Shown piece by piece: positions 25,650 through 35,002 of a stretch of DNA of 40,166 nt. The first letter of the stretch is position 1; every line of letters begins with the position of its first letter. The position numbers and the translations under genes were made by a program. The notes below the pieces were generated by a model that saw only the letters and a program-made list of their open reading frames with translations, was not told where the DNA came from and ran no database searches. This DNA comes from an uncultured Bacteroidales bacterium (GTDB taxonomy: Bacteria > Bacteroidota > Bacteroidia > Bacteroidales > Bacteroidaceae): contig CADBWR010000021.1 in the NCBI GenBank assembly GCA_902798425.1, positions 1-40,166 of the forward strand, in the 5' to 3' direction.

Positions 25650-25657
25650 CAAAGATA
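25650..25657 (-). promoter_or_regulatory. -7 promoter element of the GH43 gene
   Basis: The minus strand reads TATCTTTG, 21 bases before the ATG at 25628. The plus-strand promoter of the next gene starts only 13 bases away, so the two promoters are packed back to back. Confidence 0.7.
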
Positions 25658-25670
25658 CGAAAAAAATAAT

Positions 25671-25678
25671 TAACTTTG
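25671..25678 (+). promoter_or_regulatory. -7 promoter element of the esterase fusion gene
   Basis: TAACTTTG ends 5 bases before the ATG at 25684. Transcription would begin at or next to that ATG, so either the message is leaderless or translation begins at the in-frame ATG at 25726. Confidence 0.65.
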
Positions 25679-25683
25679 CACAC

Positions 25684-26664
25684 ATGATTGCAGAAAATCC
25701 TTACATCACTCAATATCCGGAACTGATGGCCGGCAAAACAGTGCTCTACTGCCACGGTTTTGCCAGCAGCGGACAGTCTGGTACGGTGGCGCGCCTCCGT
25801 GAGGTAATGCCCCAGGCCAAAGTCATCGCCCCCGACCTTCCCATCCATCCTGCAGAGGCCATCACCTTGCTGCGTAACATCTGCCAGCAGGAGCAGCCAG
25901 ACCTCATCATCGGTACGTCGATGGGAGGCATGTATGCGGAACAGCTCTATGGCTACGATCGCATCTGCGTGAACCCCGCTATGGAAATGGGCGAGACCAT
26001 GAAGTCACACGGTATGACGGGTACCCAACAATTCCAGAACCCACGACAAGATGGGGTGCAGGAGTTCTATGTCGACAAGGCCCTCGTTAAGGAGTACAAG
26101 GACCAGTCTGAGCAGCGTTTCAGCGGTGTCACCGACGACGAGTTGCAGCATGTTTATGGTCTCTTCGGCGACCAGGATACAACGGTAGACACCTTCGACC
26201 TGTTTCATGACGTCTATCCGCAGGCTACCCACTTTCATGGTGAGCACCGTATGAACGACAAGAGTTTCATGCAGAGCGTAGTACCCGTCATCCGCTGGAT
26301 AGACGACCGTCAGGAGCATCGTGAACGCCCTATAATATATATAGGTATAGAGAGCATGATTGACGGCTATCAGAAACCTGTGGCCTCTGTCCAGAAAGCC
26401 ATCCGCCTGCTGATAGAGCACTATCAAGTCTATTTCGTTGCCGAGAACGAAGCTACTGCCAAGTCTTGGCTGGAGGAATACATCGGCGTTCCGGCCTGGC
26501 GCCATCTCGTAGTGACCTGGCGTCGCGACCTGCTCTATGGCGACTACCTCATCAGCAAACAGAAGGAGGGCGACACAATGGCTACGCTGTTGGAATATGG
26601 CAGCGACACTTTCAAAACGTGGGATGACATCATTGAATACTTCTCGCGACTGGGAGGACAATAA
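25684..26664 (+). CDS. YqiA-like alpha/beta hydrolase fused to a catalytically dead HAD (5'-nucleotidase-like) domain
   Basis: The 326-residue protein has two parts. Residues 17-208 resemble YqiA/YcfP esterases: LYCHGFASSGQS, nucleophile Ser79 in IIGTSMGG, acid Asp in FGDQDTTVD (163-168) and His188 in GEHRM. Residues 216-326 resemble the NT5C-type 5'(3')-deoxynucleotidase HAD fold (IEHYQVYFV, RRDLLYGDYLI, LEYGSDTFKTWDDIIEYF). There the catalytic IYIDMDG motif reads IYIGIES and the usual DYLIDDR reads DYLISKQ, so all key aspartates except the first of the second motif are gone. The second domain is probably a regulatory or binding module. The start may be Met15 (25726). GH94 follows after 35 bases. 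Confidence 0.85.
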   Translation: MIAENPYITQYPELMAGKTVLYCHGFASSGQSGTVARLREVMPQAKVIAPDLPIHPAEAITLLRNICQQEQPDLIIGTSMGGMYAEQLYGYDRICVNPAMEMGETMKSHGMTGTQQFQNPRQDGVQEFYVDKALVKEYKDQSEQRFSGVTDDELQHVYGLFGDQDTTVDTFDLFHDVYPQATHFHGEHRMNDKSFMQSVVPVIRWIDDRQEHRERPIIYIGIESMIDGYQKPVASVQKAIRLLIEHYQVYFVAENEATAKSWLEEYIGVPAWRHLVVTWRRDLLYGDYLISKQKEGDTMATLLEYGSDTFKTWDDIIEYFSRLGGQ

Positions 26665-26699
26665 TCAACTAATATATCTATACTGAAACTATTTTATCT

Positions 26700-29213
26700 A
26701 TGAAGACATTCGGACATTTTGACGACGAGCACCGCGAGTACGTCATCACAGACCCTGTAACACCATTCCCTTGGATTAACTATTTGGGCAATGAGGACTT
26801 CTTTGGTCTCATCAGCAATACAGCTGGTGGCTACGACTTCTACAAAGATGCTAAGTTCCGCCGCATCACCCGTTACCGCTACAATGGCGTTCCGATGGAT
26901 GCCGGCGGTCGCTATTTCTATGTCAAGGATGGCGAGACCGTATGGAATCCAGGATGGAAACCCTGCAAAACGCCGTTGGACAGCTACGAGTGTCGCCACG
27001 GTATGAACTACAGCCGCATCACGGGTAGTAAGAATGGTGTGGAAGCCTCGGTACTCTTCTTCGTTCCCCTGCACACCTGGGCAGAGGTGCAGAAGCTAAC
27101 ACTGAAAAATACCTCTAAAGAGGTGAAGACGCTACAGCTCTTCTCATTTGCTGAGTGGTGTCTATGGAATGCCGCTACCGATATGGAGAATTTCCAGCGC
27201 AACTGGTCTACCGGCGAGGTGGAGATTGAGAAAGTTGCGCTCAACGGTTCACCCGTTGAGTCTACCACTATCTACCATAAGACAGAATACAAGGAGCGCC
27301 GCAACCACTATGCCTACTACGCTTTGACCAATGCCCAGGCTGACGGCTATGACACCGACCGTGAGTCGTTTATCGGACTGTATAACGACTTCTCTAATCC
27401 GCAGTGTGTCGTGGCTGGCAAGTCCGCCAACTCACTGGCTCACGGTTGGAGTCCCATCGCCTCGCACTATGTCGAGGTGACACTGGAGCCTGGCGAGCAG
27501 AAAGACTTCATCTTCGTGCTGGGCTATGCAGAGAATGAACAAGAGAAAAAATACGTGCCAAACGGCTCACCCGTCAAGGGCAGCCTCATCACCTCATTGG
27601 GCGATTTAGACCATACTATTATTAATAAGGAGAAGGCGCATGCCATCATCGAACGCTTTTCAACGGTAGAGGCTGTCGATGCTGCCTTTGCCGAACTGCG
27701 CCAGCTGTGGGATGAGCTGCTGTCGAAGTTCTCTGTGAAGAGCGATGACGACCGCATGAACCGTATGGTCAACATCTGGAACCAGTATCAGTGTATGATT
27801 ACGTTCTGCTTCTCACGCTCAGCATCGTTCTTCGAGAGTGGTGTAGGCCGTGGTATGGGATTCCGTGACTCTAACCAGGATCTCGTGGGCTTCGTACACC
27901 AGATTCCGAGTCGTGCCCGTCAGCGCATCATCGATATTGCCTCTACGCAGTTCCCCGACGGTGGCTGCTACCACCAGTACCAACCCCTCACCAAGCGTGG
28001 CAACAACGACATCGGCGGTGGTTTCAACGATGACCCCTGTTGGCTTATCTTCGGTACGGTGGCATACATCAAGGAAACGGGCGACTTCTCCATCCTCGAC
28101 GAGCCCGTACCCTTCGACAACCAGCCCGGCAGTGAGGTATCGCTCTTCGAACATCTGCGCATATCCTTCGACCATGTCGTCAACAACCTCGGTCCTCACA
28201 TGCTGCCGCTCATCGGTCGTGCAGACTGGAACGACTGCCTGAACCTGAACTGCTTCTCATGGGATCCCAACGAGTCCTTCCAGACCACCGAGAACAACAG
28301 CGAGGGCAGCAAGGCCGAGTCGCTGATGATTGCCGGTTTGTTCGTCTTCACGGGCAAGCAGTATGTAGAACTTTGCGATAAAATAGCAAAGCACAGTGAG
28401 GCTCAGCGTGCCCAGCAGTGCATCGATGCTATGGTAGAAGCTGTCAAGAAGCATGGCTGGGATGGCGAGTGGTATCTGCGTGCCTACGATTTCTACGGCA
28501 ACAAGATAGGTTCCAAAGAGTGTGAAGAGGGTAAGATATTTATCGAATCTCAAGGCTTCTGCACCATGGCAGCCATCGGACAGGAAGAAGGTATGGTTGA
28601 CAAGGCTCTCGACAGTTGTAAGAAGTATCTTGATTGCGAGCACGGCATGGTACTGAACAATCCAGCCTTCACCCGCTACCATGTAGAAATGGGTGAAATC
28701 AGCTCCTACCCTGCCGGCTACAAGGAGAATGCCGGTATCTTCTGCCATAACAACCCTTGGGTCATCATCGGTGAGACGGTAGCCCGCCGTGGCAACGATG
28801 CCTGGGAGCACTATACTAAGATATGTCCGGCATGGATCAAGGACCAGCAGTTGCACAAGGTAGAGCCCTACGTCTACTGCCAGATGGTGGCTGGTAAGGA
28901 TGCCGCCAAGCCTGGTGAGGGTAAGAACTCATGGCTTACGGGTACGGCAGCCTGGAACTGGATTACCATTACACAGTATATCCTGGGTATCAAGCCCACC
29001 TACGACGGTATCGAGATTGATCCTTGTATCCCGTCAACGCTCAAGGAGTATACGGTACACCGTGTGCTGCGCAATGCTGAGTTTGACATCACGGTGAAGA
29101 ATCCTGACGGCAAGGAGAGCGGCATTACCAGGATTGTGCTCGACGGTGCACCCGTTGAGGGCAACATCATCAAGGCTACTCCAGGTAAGCACACCGTAGA
29201 AGTGGTGATGTAA
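26700..29213 (+). CDS. GH94 family phosphorylase, probably cellobiose phosphorylase
   Basis: The 837-residue protein lacks a signal peptide and so acts in the cytoplasm. It has the GH94 layout: N-terminal beta-sandwich (about 1-290), linker helices, an alpha/alpha barrel (about 340-770) and a C-terminal beta domain. The start ([27 protein letters not shown]) and [15 protein letters not shown], holding the catalytic Asp (444 or 445), match cellobiose phosphorylases. These turn cellobiose and phosphate into glucose 1-phosphate and glucose. Substrate choice within the family (cellobiose, laminaribiose, chitobiose) is not proven by reading alone. It is probably cotranscribed with the esterase fusion and ends at a strong terminator. 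Confidence 0.93.
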   Translation: MKTFGHFDDEHREYVITDPVTPFPWINYLGNEDFFGLISNTAGGYDFYKDAKFRRITRYRYNGVPMDAGGRYFYVKDGETVWNPGWKPCKTPLDSYECRHGMNYSRITGSKNGVEASVLFFVPLHTWAEVQKLTLKNTSKEVKTLQLFSFAEWCLWNAATDMENFQRNWSTGEVEIEKVALNGSPVESTTIYHKTEYKERRNHYAYYALTNAQADGYDTDRESFIGLYNDFSNPQCVVAGKSANSLAHGWSPIASHYVEVTLEPGEQKDFIFVLGYAENEQEKKYVPNGSPVKGSLITSLGDLDHTIINKEKAHAIIERFSTVEAVDAAFAELRQLWDELLSKFSVKSDDDRMNRMVNIWNQYQCMITFCFSRSASFFESGVGRGMGFRDSNQDLVGFVHQIPSRARQRIIDIASTQFPDGGCYHQYQPLTKRGNNDIGGGFNDDPCWLIFGTVAYIKETGDFSILDEPVPFDNQPGSEVSLFEHLRISFDHVVNNLGPHMLPLIGRADWNDCLNLNCFSWDPNESFQTTENNSEGSKAESLMIAGLFVFTGKQYVELCDKIAKHSEAQRAQQCIDAMVEAVKKHGWDGEWYLRAYDFYGNKIGSKECEEGKIFIESQGFCTMAAIGQEEGMVDKALDSCKKYLDCEHGMVLNNPAFTRYHVEMGEISSYPAGYKENAGIFCHNNPWVIIGETVARRGNDAWEHYTKICPAWIKDQQLHKVEPYVYCQMVAGKDAAKPGEGKNSWLTGTAAWNWITITQYILGIKPTYDGIEIDPCIPSTLKEYTVHRVLRNAEFDITVKNPDGKESGITRIVLDGAPVEGNIIKATPGKHTVEVVM

Positions 29214-29239
29214 AGAAGACGGTTCTTATATATATTATA

Positions 29240-29273
29240 AAAAGGAGAGCTTCGTGAATGAAGCTCTCCTTTT
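29240..29273. terminator. Bidirectional terminator between GH94 and pnp
   Basis: A perfect 14-bp stem (AAAAGGAGAGCTTC at 29240-29253 with GAAGCTCTCCTTTT at 29260-29273) has a 6-base loop. A-runs and T-runs at the stem base serve both convergent transcripts. Confidence 0.9.
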
Positions 29274-29298
29274 GTTATGATGATTCGTCTTCTACTGA

Positions 29299-31644
29299 TT
29301 AGAAGTCCATCTTGTCGAGTTCGTCAGAGAAGTCCTTAGGCTCGTTGTTCTCAGCAGGAGCATGGAACTCGTCATTACGCTCAGGACGAGGACGGCGCTC
29401 ACCACGGTCACCACGGTCGCGACGGTCACGGCGGTCACCATGTTCACGACGCTCGCCACGCTCAGGGCGTTCGCGGCGCTCACTACGGCGCTGCTGAGGC
29501 TCTACATAGTCAGCAGGCTTCTCGATGAGTACACGATGAGAGAGCTTGAACTTACCAGTCTTGGGGTCAATCTCCAGGAGCTTCACCTTAATCTTGTCAC
29601 CCTCCTTGATGCCAGCTTCCTCAACAGTCTCCAGACGCTTCCAGTCAATCTCAGAGATGTGCAGCAGACCATCCTTGCCAGGCATGAACTCTACGAAGCA
29701 GCCGTAAGGCATGATGCTGCGAACGGTACCCTCGTAGACCTCGCCGATCTCAGGGATGGCAACGATAGCCTTGATCTTGGCGATAGCGGCATCGATACTC
29801 TCCTTGTTAGGACCGCTGACCTGAATCTTGCCAACACCGTCTTCCTCATCGATAGTGATGGTAGCACCAGTGTCTTCCTGCATCTGCTGGATGATCTTTC
29901 CGCCCGGGCCAATGACAGCACCAATGAACTCCTTCGGAATCTCGAAGGCCTCGATACGGGGCACATGGGGCTTCAACTCTGGACGTGGCTCAGCAATGGT
30001 GTCGGTGATGCACTTCAGGATGTGCTCACGACCAGCCTTAGCCTGCATCAGTGCCTTCTCCAGGATGTCGAACGACAGACCGTCGCACTTGATATCCATC
30101 TGGGTAGCGGTCAGACCATCCTTTGTACCAGTGGTCTTGAAGTCCATATCGCCCAGGTGGTCCTCGTCACCAAGGATATCGCTCAATACAGCGTACTTGT
30201 CTTCTCCGGGGTTCTTAATCAGACCCATGGCGATACCTGATACAGGCTTCTTCATGGGAACGCCAGCGTCCATCAGAGCCAGCGTACCAGCACAGACAGT
30301 AGCCATTGATGAAGAACCGTTAGACTCCATAATCTGGCTCACTACACGAACGGTGTAGGGGAAGTCTGCAGGAATCATCTCCTTCAGAGCGCGCCAAGCT
30401 AGGTGGCCGTGACCAATCTCACGACGACCTACGCCACGTGAAGCCTTAGCCTCACCAGTACAGAAGGGAGGGAAGTTATAGTGGAGCAGGAAGCGCTGGT
30501 AGCTCTTGTCAAGCACATCGTCAACCAGTTTCTCGTCGAGCTTGGTACCCAGGGTAACAGTCGTCAGTGACTGTGTCTCACCACGGGTGAAGATACTGCT
30601 GCCGTGAGGCATGGGCAGCGGAGAAACCTCGCACCAGATGGGACGGATCTCGTCGGTCTTACGACCATCAAGACGGATACCCTCGTCGAGGATGCAACGG
30701 CGCATTGCGTCGCGCTCTACATCGTGGTAGTAGCGGTCCATCATGGCATATTTCTCTTCCAACTCGTCTTCAGTCATGTCTGCATGCTCAGCAGCATACT
30801 TCTCTTTGAAGTCTGCCAGAATCTTCTCAAAAGCCTCAGCACGGGCCTGCTTCTCAAGGGCCTGCTTGGTAATGTCATAAGCGGGCTGATAGAGCTCCTT
30901 GTTCATGCGCTCACGCAGTTCCTCGTCGTTGACTTCGTGGTCATACTCGCGCTTGACATCCTTGCCGAGTTCCTTGCTCAGTTCAGCCTGCAACTCGCAC
31001 ATGGGCTTGATAGCATCCATAGCGGCTTTCAAAGCACCGAGCAGATCCTGCTCTGATACTTCCTTCATCTCACCTTCTACCATCATGATGTTCTCGGCAG
31101 AGGCACCGACCATGATGTCCATGTCAGCTTCCTTCATCTGCTCGAAGGTAGGATCGATGACATACTCACCATTGATACGGGCTACACGTACCTCAGAGAT
31201 GGGGCACTCGAAGGGGATATCTGAACATGCCAGCGCTGCTGATGCTGCAAAACCTGCCAAAGCATCGGGCTGATCAACACCATCGGCGCTGAACAGCATT
31301 ACGTTGACATAAACTTCTGCGTGATAGTTAGAGGGGAACAGCGGACGGAGCACACGGTCAACCAGACGGCTCGTCAGGATCTCATTGTCAGAAGCTTTAC
31401 CCTCGCGCTTGGTGAAACCACCGGGGAAACGGCCTGCGGCGGCGTACTGCTCTCTGTAGTCTACCTGCAGAGGCATAAAATCTGTTCCGGGAACTGCATC
31501 TTTTGCGGCACAAACAGTAGCCAGCAGTACAGTGTTGTTCATGCGAAGCATCACACTGCCATCGGCCTGCTTTGCCACTTTCCCGGTCTCAATTGTGATG
31601 GTTCTTCCATCAGGCAACTGAATACTTTTCGTAATTACGTTCAT
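29299..31644 (-). CDS. pnp: Polynucleotide phosphorylase
   Basis: The 781-residue enzyme degrades RNA 3' to 5' with phosphate. It has two RNase PH domains joined by a helical domain (motifs [36 protein letters not shown]), a KH domain (about 583-645; [14 protein letters not shown]) and an S1 domain (about 655-725; [17 protein letters not shown]). The last 45 residues are an unusual tail of Arg, Glu, Asp and Gly ([17 protein letters not shown] and similar) ending in an acidic piece ([14 protein letters not shown]). The tail may bind RNA or a partner. The gene is monocistronic with a promoter at 31703-31710 and a leader of about 50 bases. Confidence 0.97.
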   Translation of the reverse strand: MNVITKSIQLPDGRTITIETGKVAKQADGSVMLRMNNTVLLATVCAAKDAVPGTDFMPLQVDYREQYAAAGRFPGGFTKREGKASDNEILTSRLVDRVLRPLFPSNYHAEVYVNVMLFSADGVDQPDALAGFAASAALACSDIPFECPISEVRVARINGEYVIDPTFEQMKEADMDIMVGASAENIMMVEGEMKEVSEQDLLGALKAAMDAIKPMCELQAELSKELGKDVKREYDHEVNDEELRERMNKELYQPAYDITKQALEKQARAEAFEKILADFKEKYAAEHADMTEDELEEKYAMMDRYYHDVERDAMRRCILDEGIRLDGRKTDEIRPIWCEVSPLPMPHGSSIFTRGETQSLTTVTLGTKLDEKLVDDVLDKSYQRFLLHYNFPPFCTGEAKASRGVGRREIGHGHLAWRALKEMIPADFPYTVRVVSQIMESNGSSSMATVCAGTLALMDAGVPMKKPVSGIAMGLIKNPGEDKYAVLSDILGDEDHLGDMDFKTTGTKDGLTATQMDIKCDGLSFDILEKALMQAKAGREHILKCITDTIAEPRPELKPHVPRIEAFEIPKEFIGAVIGPGGKIIQQMQEDTGATITIDEEDGVGKIQVSGPNKESIDAAIAKIKAIVAIPEIGEVYEGTVRSIMPYGCFVEFMPGKDGLLHISEIDWKRLETVEEAGIKEGDKIKVKLLEIDPKTGKFKLSHRVLIEKPADYVEPQQRRSERRERPERGERREHGDRRDRRDRGDRGERRPRPERNDEFHAPAENNEPKDFSDELDKMDF

Positions 31645-31702
31645 CTTGTATTAAAACATCTAAAAATATAAAAAATATTTGCTATCGTTTGCAAATTGGG
31701 CA

Positions 31703-31710
31703 CAAAGATA
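31703..31710 (-). promoter_or_regulatory. -7 promoter element of pnp
   Basis: The minus strand reads TATCTTTG. The predicted leader to the ATG at 31644 is about 50 bases and AT-rich. In other bacteria pnp leaders are self-regulated; no such structure is obvious here. Confidence 0.65.
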
Positions 31711-31752
31711 CACATTATTATAATAATAAACGAATATTCTGGCTTAGAATTA

Positions 31753-31782
31753 TTGTTTTTTAGGAAAAAAGGCGTACCTTTG
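31753..31782 (+). promoter_or_regulatory. Promoter of the thioredoxin-like/ruvB run
   Basis: TTG at 31753-31755 and TACCTTTG at 31775-31782 are 19 bases apart. The predicted leader to the ATG at 31812 is about 25 bases. Confidence 0.75.
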
Positions 31783-31811
31783 CGGACAAAATAACAATAA
31801 TCGCATCAATA

Positions 31812-32954
31812 ATGAAGAAATATCTGATGATTGCCGTGGCTGCACTTGCCATTGCATCGTGTAGTGAGAAGAAATTCCACGTAGAGGGTTCTATCAGCAA
31901 CGCCAAGGACTCTCTGCTTCTGTTAGAGAACGTGGGCATTGAAGAGATTACCGTTGTTGACTCTGTCCGTCTGGATGCAGACGGTACGTTCAGTTTCAGT
32001 GGCGATGCTCAGGACTCCCCAGAGTTCTATCGCCTGCGTATTGCCGGACAGATTATCAACGTGTCCATCGACTCTACCGAGACCGTTACCGTCAAGGCTC
32101 AGTACCCACAGATGGCCACAGACTACGAAATCAGCGGTTCAGACAACTGTCTGAAAATCAAAGAGCTTGCCCTCAAACAGATAGATTTGCGCCAACGTGC
32201 CATTGCCGTCAACGAGAACGAAAGCCTTACCGTAGAGGCTACCAACGACAGCATCCTTAGCATGATTCGCCAGTATAAGGACGAAGTCAAGAAGGACTAC
32301 ATCTACGCAGCGCCCGACAAAGCCTACGCCTACTTTGCTTTGTTCCAGACATTAGGCGACATGCTGCTTTTCAACCCCCGCACCGACCGTGAGGATATCA
32401 AGGCCTTTGCTGCCGTCGCTACCAGCTGGGACAGCAACTACCCCAATTCCGCCCGTGGTGCCAACCTGCACAACATTGCCATTGAGGGCATGAAGAATGT
32501 CCGCATCAATGATGCCGCCAGAAATCAGAACATTGATGCCAGTAAGATTAGCTCAGCAGGTGTCATTGATATTGCGCTGCGCGACAACAAAGGTAAGATG
32601 CGCCGCCTGACAGACCTGAAAGGACAGGTGGTGCTCCTTGACTTCCACGTCTTTGCCGCCAACGAGTCACCGGCACGCATCCTCCTGCTTCGCGAACTCT
32701 ATAACAAATACCACAAACAAGGTCTGGAGATTTATCAGGTCAGCATAGACCCCGATGAACACTTCTGGAAGCAGCAGACTGCCGCCCTGCCATGGATTAA
32801 TGTCCGTGACGGAGAAGGGTTACAGTCGCAGACACTGGCTATCTACAACGTTCAAGGCATCCCCGACTACTTCCTCATCGACCGCGGCAACAATATCGTG
32901 GGGCGTGCTCAGAACATCAAAGACCTGGAGGAGGCTATCAAGAACCTGCTATAA
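31812..32954 (+). CDS. TlpA/DUF4369-like lipoprotein with thioredoxin fold lacking the CxxC motif
   Basis: The 380-residue protein has a lipoprotein signal (AIASC, Cys17), an N-terminal beta domain (about 20-110) of the DUF4369 type, a helical middle and a thioredoxin-like C-terminal domain (about 250-380). Where TlpA-type proteins read DFWASWCxPC, this one reads DFHVFAANESPAR (277-289), so both redox cysteines are absent; the cis-Pro region (QGIPDYFLID) is kept. It is unlikely to be an oxidoreductase and may be a binding or structural protein in the periplasm. It is the first gene of a run; ruvB starts 7 bases after its stop. Confidence 0.85.
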   Translation: MKKYLMIAVAALAIASCSEKKFHVEGSISNAKDSLLLLENVGIEEITVVDSVRLDADGTFSFSGDAQDSPEFYRLRIAGQIINVSIDSTETVTVKAQYPQMATDYEISGSDNCLKIKELALKQIDLRQRAIAVNENESLTVEATNDSILSMIRQYKDEVKKDYIYAAPDKAYAYFALFQTLGDMLLFNPRTDREDIKAFAAVATSWDSNYPNSARGANLHNIAIEGMKNVRINDAARNQNIDASKISSAGVIDIALRDNKGKMRRLTDLKGQVVLLDFHVFAANESPARILLLRELYNKYHKQGLEIYQVSIDPDEHFWKQQTAALPWINVRDGEGLQSQTLAIYNVQGIPDYFLIDRGNNIVGRAQNIKDLEEAIKNLL

Positions 32955-32961
32955 GTGACGC

Positions 32962-33999
32962 ATGATGGACGAAGATTTTGACATCAGAGAAGAGCAGCTG
33001 TCGTCGAGCGAGAAGGAGTTCGAGAACGCGCTGCGCCCGCTGGCTTTCAACGATTTCAGCGGACAGCAGCAGGTTGTCGAGAACCTGGAAGTGTTCGTCG
33101 AAGCTGCTAAATACCGTGGCGAACCCCTCGACCACGTCTTGTTGCATGGTCCTCCCGGACTGGGTAAGACAACGCTGTCTAACATCATTGCTAATGAACT
33201 GGGCGTAGGCTTTAAGATTACCTCTGGTCCTGTGCTCGACAAACCTGGTGATTTAGCAGGCATTCTGACATCACTGGAGAAGAACGACGTGTTGTTCATT
33301 GACGAGATACACCGTCTGTCGCCCGTGGTTGAGGAGTACCTCTACTCAGCGATGGAGGACTACCGTATCGACATCATGATTGACAAGGGACCATCAGCAC
33401 GCTCCATACAGATTGACTTGAATCCCTTTACGTTGGTAGGTGCCACCACCCGTAGTGGACTGCTGACGGCACCACTGCGTGCCCGTTTCGGCATTAATAT
33501 GCACCTGCAGTACTACGACCCTGAGACGTTGCAGAAAATCATTGAGCGCTCTGCCAGCATCTTGCGGGTACCAATTACTACAGACGCCTCATTAGAGATA
33601 GCCCGTCGTTCGCGTGGTACGCCCCGTATTGCCAATGCCTTGCTGCGTCGTGTGCGCGACTTTGCACAGGTCAAGGGTTCCGGACGCATCGACTCCAGCA
33701 TTACCAAGATAGCGCTGAAAGCGCTGAATATCGACCAGTACGGACTGGACGAGATAGACAACCGCATCCTGCTCACCATTATCGACAAATTCCGTGGCGG
33801 TCCCGTTGGCATCACCACTATTGCTACTGCCATCGGCGAGGACGCTGGTACCGTCGAGGAAGTCTACGAGCCATTCCTTATCATGGAGGGCTTCATCAAG
33901 CGCACCCCTCGTGGTCGTATGGTGACAGAGCTGGCATACAAACACTTCGGACGAAATCCCTATAGTGGAAACATCATGGAACCAACATTGTTCGAATGA
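32962..33999 (+). CDS. ruvB: Holliday junction branch migration ATPase RuvB
   Basis: The 345-residue motor drives branch migration at Holliday junctions with RuvA. The N-terminal region ([19 protein letters not shown]), Walker [11 protein letters not shown], Walker [10 protein letters not shown], the [13 protein letters not shown] hairpin, the sensor region [18 protein letters not shown] and the winged-helix end ([16 protein letters not shown]) are all complete. Two ATG codons in a row (32962, 32965) make the exact start uncertain by one residue. It follows the lipoprotein gene by 7 bases. RuvA and RuvC are not in the window. Confidence 0.98.
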   Translation: MMDEDFDIREEQLSSSEKEFENALRPLAFNDFSGQQQVVENLEVFVEAAKYRGEPLDHVLLHGPPGLGKTTLSNIIANELGVGFKITSGPVLDKPGDLAGILTSLEKNDVLFIDEIHRLSPVVEEYLYSAMEDYRIDIMIDKGPSARSIQIDLNPFTLVGATTRSGLLTAPLRARFGINMHLQYYDPETLQKIIERSASILRVPITTDASLEIARRSRGTPRIANALLRRVRDFAQVKGSGRIDSSITKIALKALNIDQYGLDEIDNRILLTIIDKFRGGPVGITTIATAIGEDAGTVEEVYEPFLIMEGFIKRTPRGRMVTELAYKHFGRNPYSGNIMEPTLFE

Positions 34000-34007
34000 G
34001 TGCCTTT

Positions 34008-34026
34008 GCCCCCTAAGTTAGGGGGC
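34008..34026. repeat. GC-rich palindrome downstream of ruvB
   Basis: GCCCCCTAAGTTAGGGGGC is a perfect 9-bp inverted repeat with one central base, directly followed by GACAGGGGTCTGA. It lies in the 58-base gap between ruvB and coaD, right after the ruvB stop. It may act as a transcript-stabilising or partly terminating hairpin, or be a copy of a dispersed palindromic repeat. Confidence 0.6.
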
Positions 34027-34057
34027 GACAGGGGTCTGAACAAGATAAAACGTATAT

Positions 34058-34510
34058 ATGATGAGAACAGGAATATTTGTTGGCAGCTTTAACCCGTTTA
34101 CGGTAGGTCACGATTCCATCGTGACCAGAGCACTCCCGCTGTTCGACCGCCTGGTGATTGGCGTGGTGGGCGATCAGGTACACAAGCCCGACATGCCCAG
34201 CGCCGAAGAGCGCATCAAGGCCATCCGCGACCTCTATTGTGATGAACCGCGCATTGAGGTGAAGCCCTATTATGGACTGGCTGTCGACTTTGCACGTGCA
34301 GAAAACGCCCATTTCATCGTGAAAGGGGTACGTTCCGTCAAAGATTTCGAGTACGAGCGCGAGCAGGCAGATATCAACCGCCAACTCAGCGGCATCGAGA
34401 CCATCCTGCTCTATAGTGAACCACAATTTTCGTCCATTTCATCGACAATGGTACGCGAACTGCAGCATTTCGGTGTAGATGTTAGTGCATACTTGCCGAA
34501 ACGCCAATAA
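34058..34510 (+). CDS. coaD: Phosphopantetheine adenylyltransferase
   Basis: The 150-residue enzyme makes dephospho-CoA from ATP and 4'-phosphopantetheine. The nucleotidyltransferase motif GSFNPFTVGH carries the catalytic His of the TxGH motif, and ISSTMVREL near the end is the second ATP-site motif; VKGVRSVKDFEYE matches the conserved RxxxDFxxE pattern. The usual GSFDP reads GSFNP. An ATG follows directly at 34061, so the start may be one codon later. It sits between ruvB and ybeY. Confidence 0.96.
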   Translation: MMRTGIFVGSFNPFTVGHDSIVTRALPLFDRLVIGVVGDQVHKPDMPSAEERIKAIRDLYCDEPRIEVKPYYGLAVDFARAENAHFIVKGVRSVKDFEYEREQADINRQLSGIETILLYSEPQFSSISSTMVRELQHFGVDVSAYLPKRQ

Positions 34511-34534
34511 TTAAGCATTAGGAATTAAGCATTA
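34509..34534. repeat. 12-bp direct repeat between coaD and ybeY
   Basis: AATTAAGCATTA occurs twice (34509-34520 and 34523-34534) with two G residues between. The second copy lies just before the ybeY start and may supply the A-rich initiation context. It looks like a simple slippage duplication. Confidence 0.6.
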
Positions 34535-34539
34535 AGAAA

Positions 34540-34950
34540 ATGATTAGCTATAATTCAGAAAAAGTCAAGTTCCCCAACATCAAGCGTCGCGAAACCACTG
34601 CTTGGATTCGGCGGGTAGCCGCCACCTATGGCAAAAAGGTTGGCGAAGTAGGCTACCTGTTCTGTGACGACGAGCACATCCTTGCCGTCAACCGCGAATA
34701 CCTGCAACACGACTACTATACCGACATCATCACCTTCGACTATTGCGAAGACGATGTACTGAACGGCGACCTCGTCATCTCGCTGGATACCGTTCGCTCT
34801 AATGCCGAACTCTTCCATAAAGACTACGACGAAGAACTGCACCGCGTCATTATTCACGGCATCCTGCACCTCTGTGGTCAGAACGACAAAGGTCCTGGCG
34901 AACGTGAACAAATGGAAGCTGCCGAGAACAAAGCACTGGCTTTACTTTAG
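34540..34950 (+). CDS. ybeY: rRNA maturation endonuclease YbeY
   Basis: The 136-residue metalloprotein takes part in 16S rRNA 3' end maturation and ribosome quality control. The metal motif reads HGILHLCGQNDK; the usual form is HGxLHLxGYDH, so the third His is replaced by Asp, a substitution I associate with Bacteroidota YbeY. The conserved YTDIITFDY stretch and GDLVISLDTV are also present. Length is normal for the phylum. It lies between coaD and the LOG-family gene on the same transcript. Confidence 0.94.
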   Translation: MISYNSEKVKFPNIKRRETTAWIRRVAATYGKKVGEVGYLFCDDEHILAVNREYLQHDYYTDIITFDYCEDDVLNGDLVISLDTVRSNAELFHKDYDEELHRVIIHGILHLCGQNDKGPGEREQMEAAENKALALL

Positions 34951-35002
34951 AAGAATATAGCCATTTCATCGACATCGCAAAATTATTTGATAGACAAGAA
35001 GG

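Noticed and set aside
26005-26661. Minus-strand open frame of 218 codons opposite the esterase fusion
   Set aside because: No family features; it is the shadow of a gene with a recognisable hydrolase motif on the other strand.
29362-30240. Plus-strand open frame rich in Thr/Val/Leu opposite pnp
   Set aside because: It is the reverse reading of the pnp arginine-rich tail and S1/KH region; the composition is an artefact.
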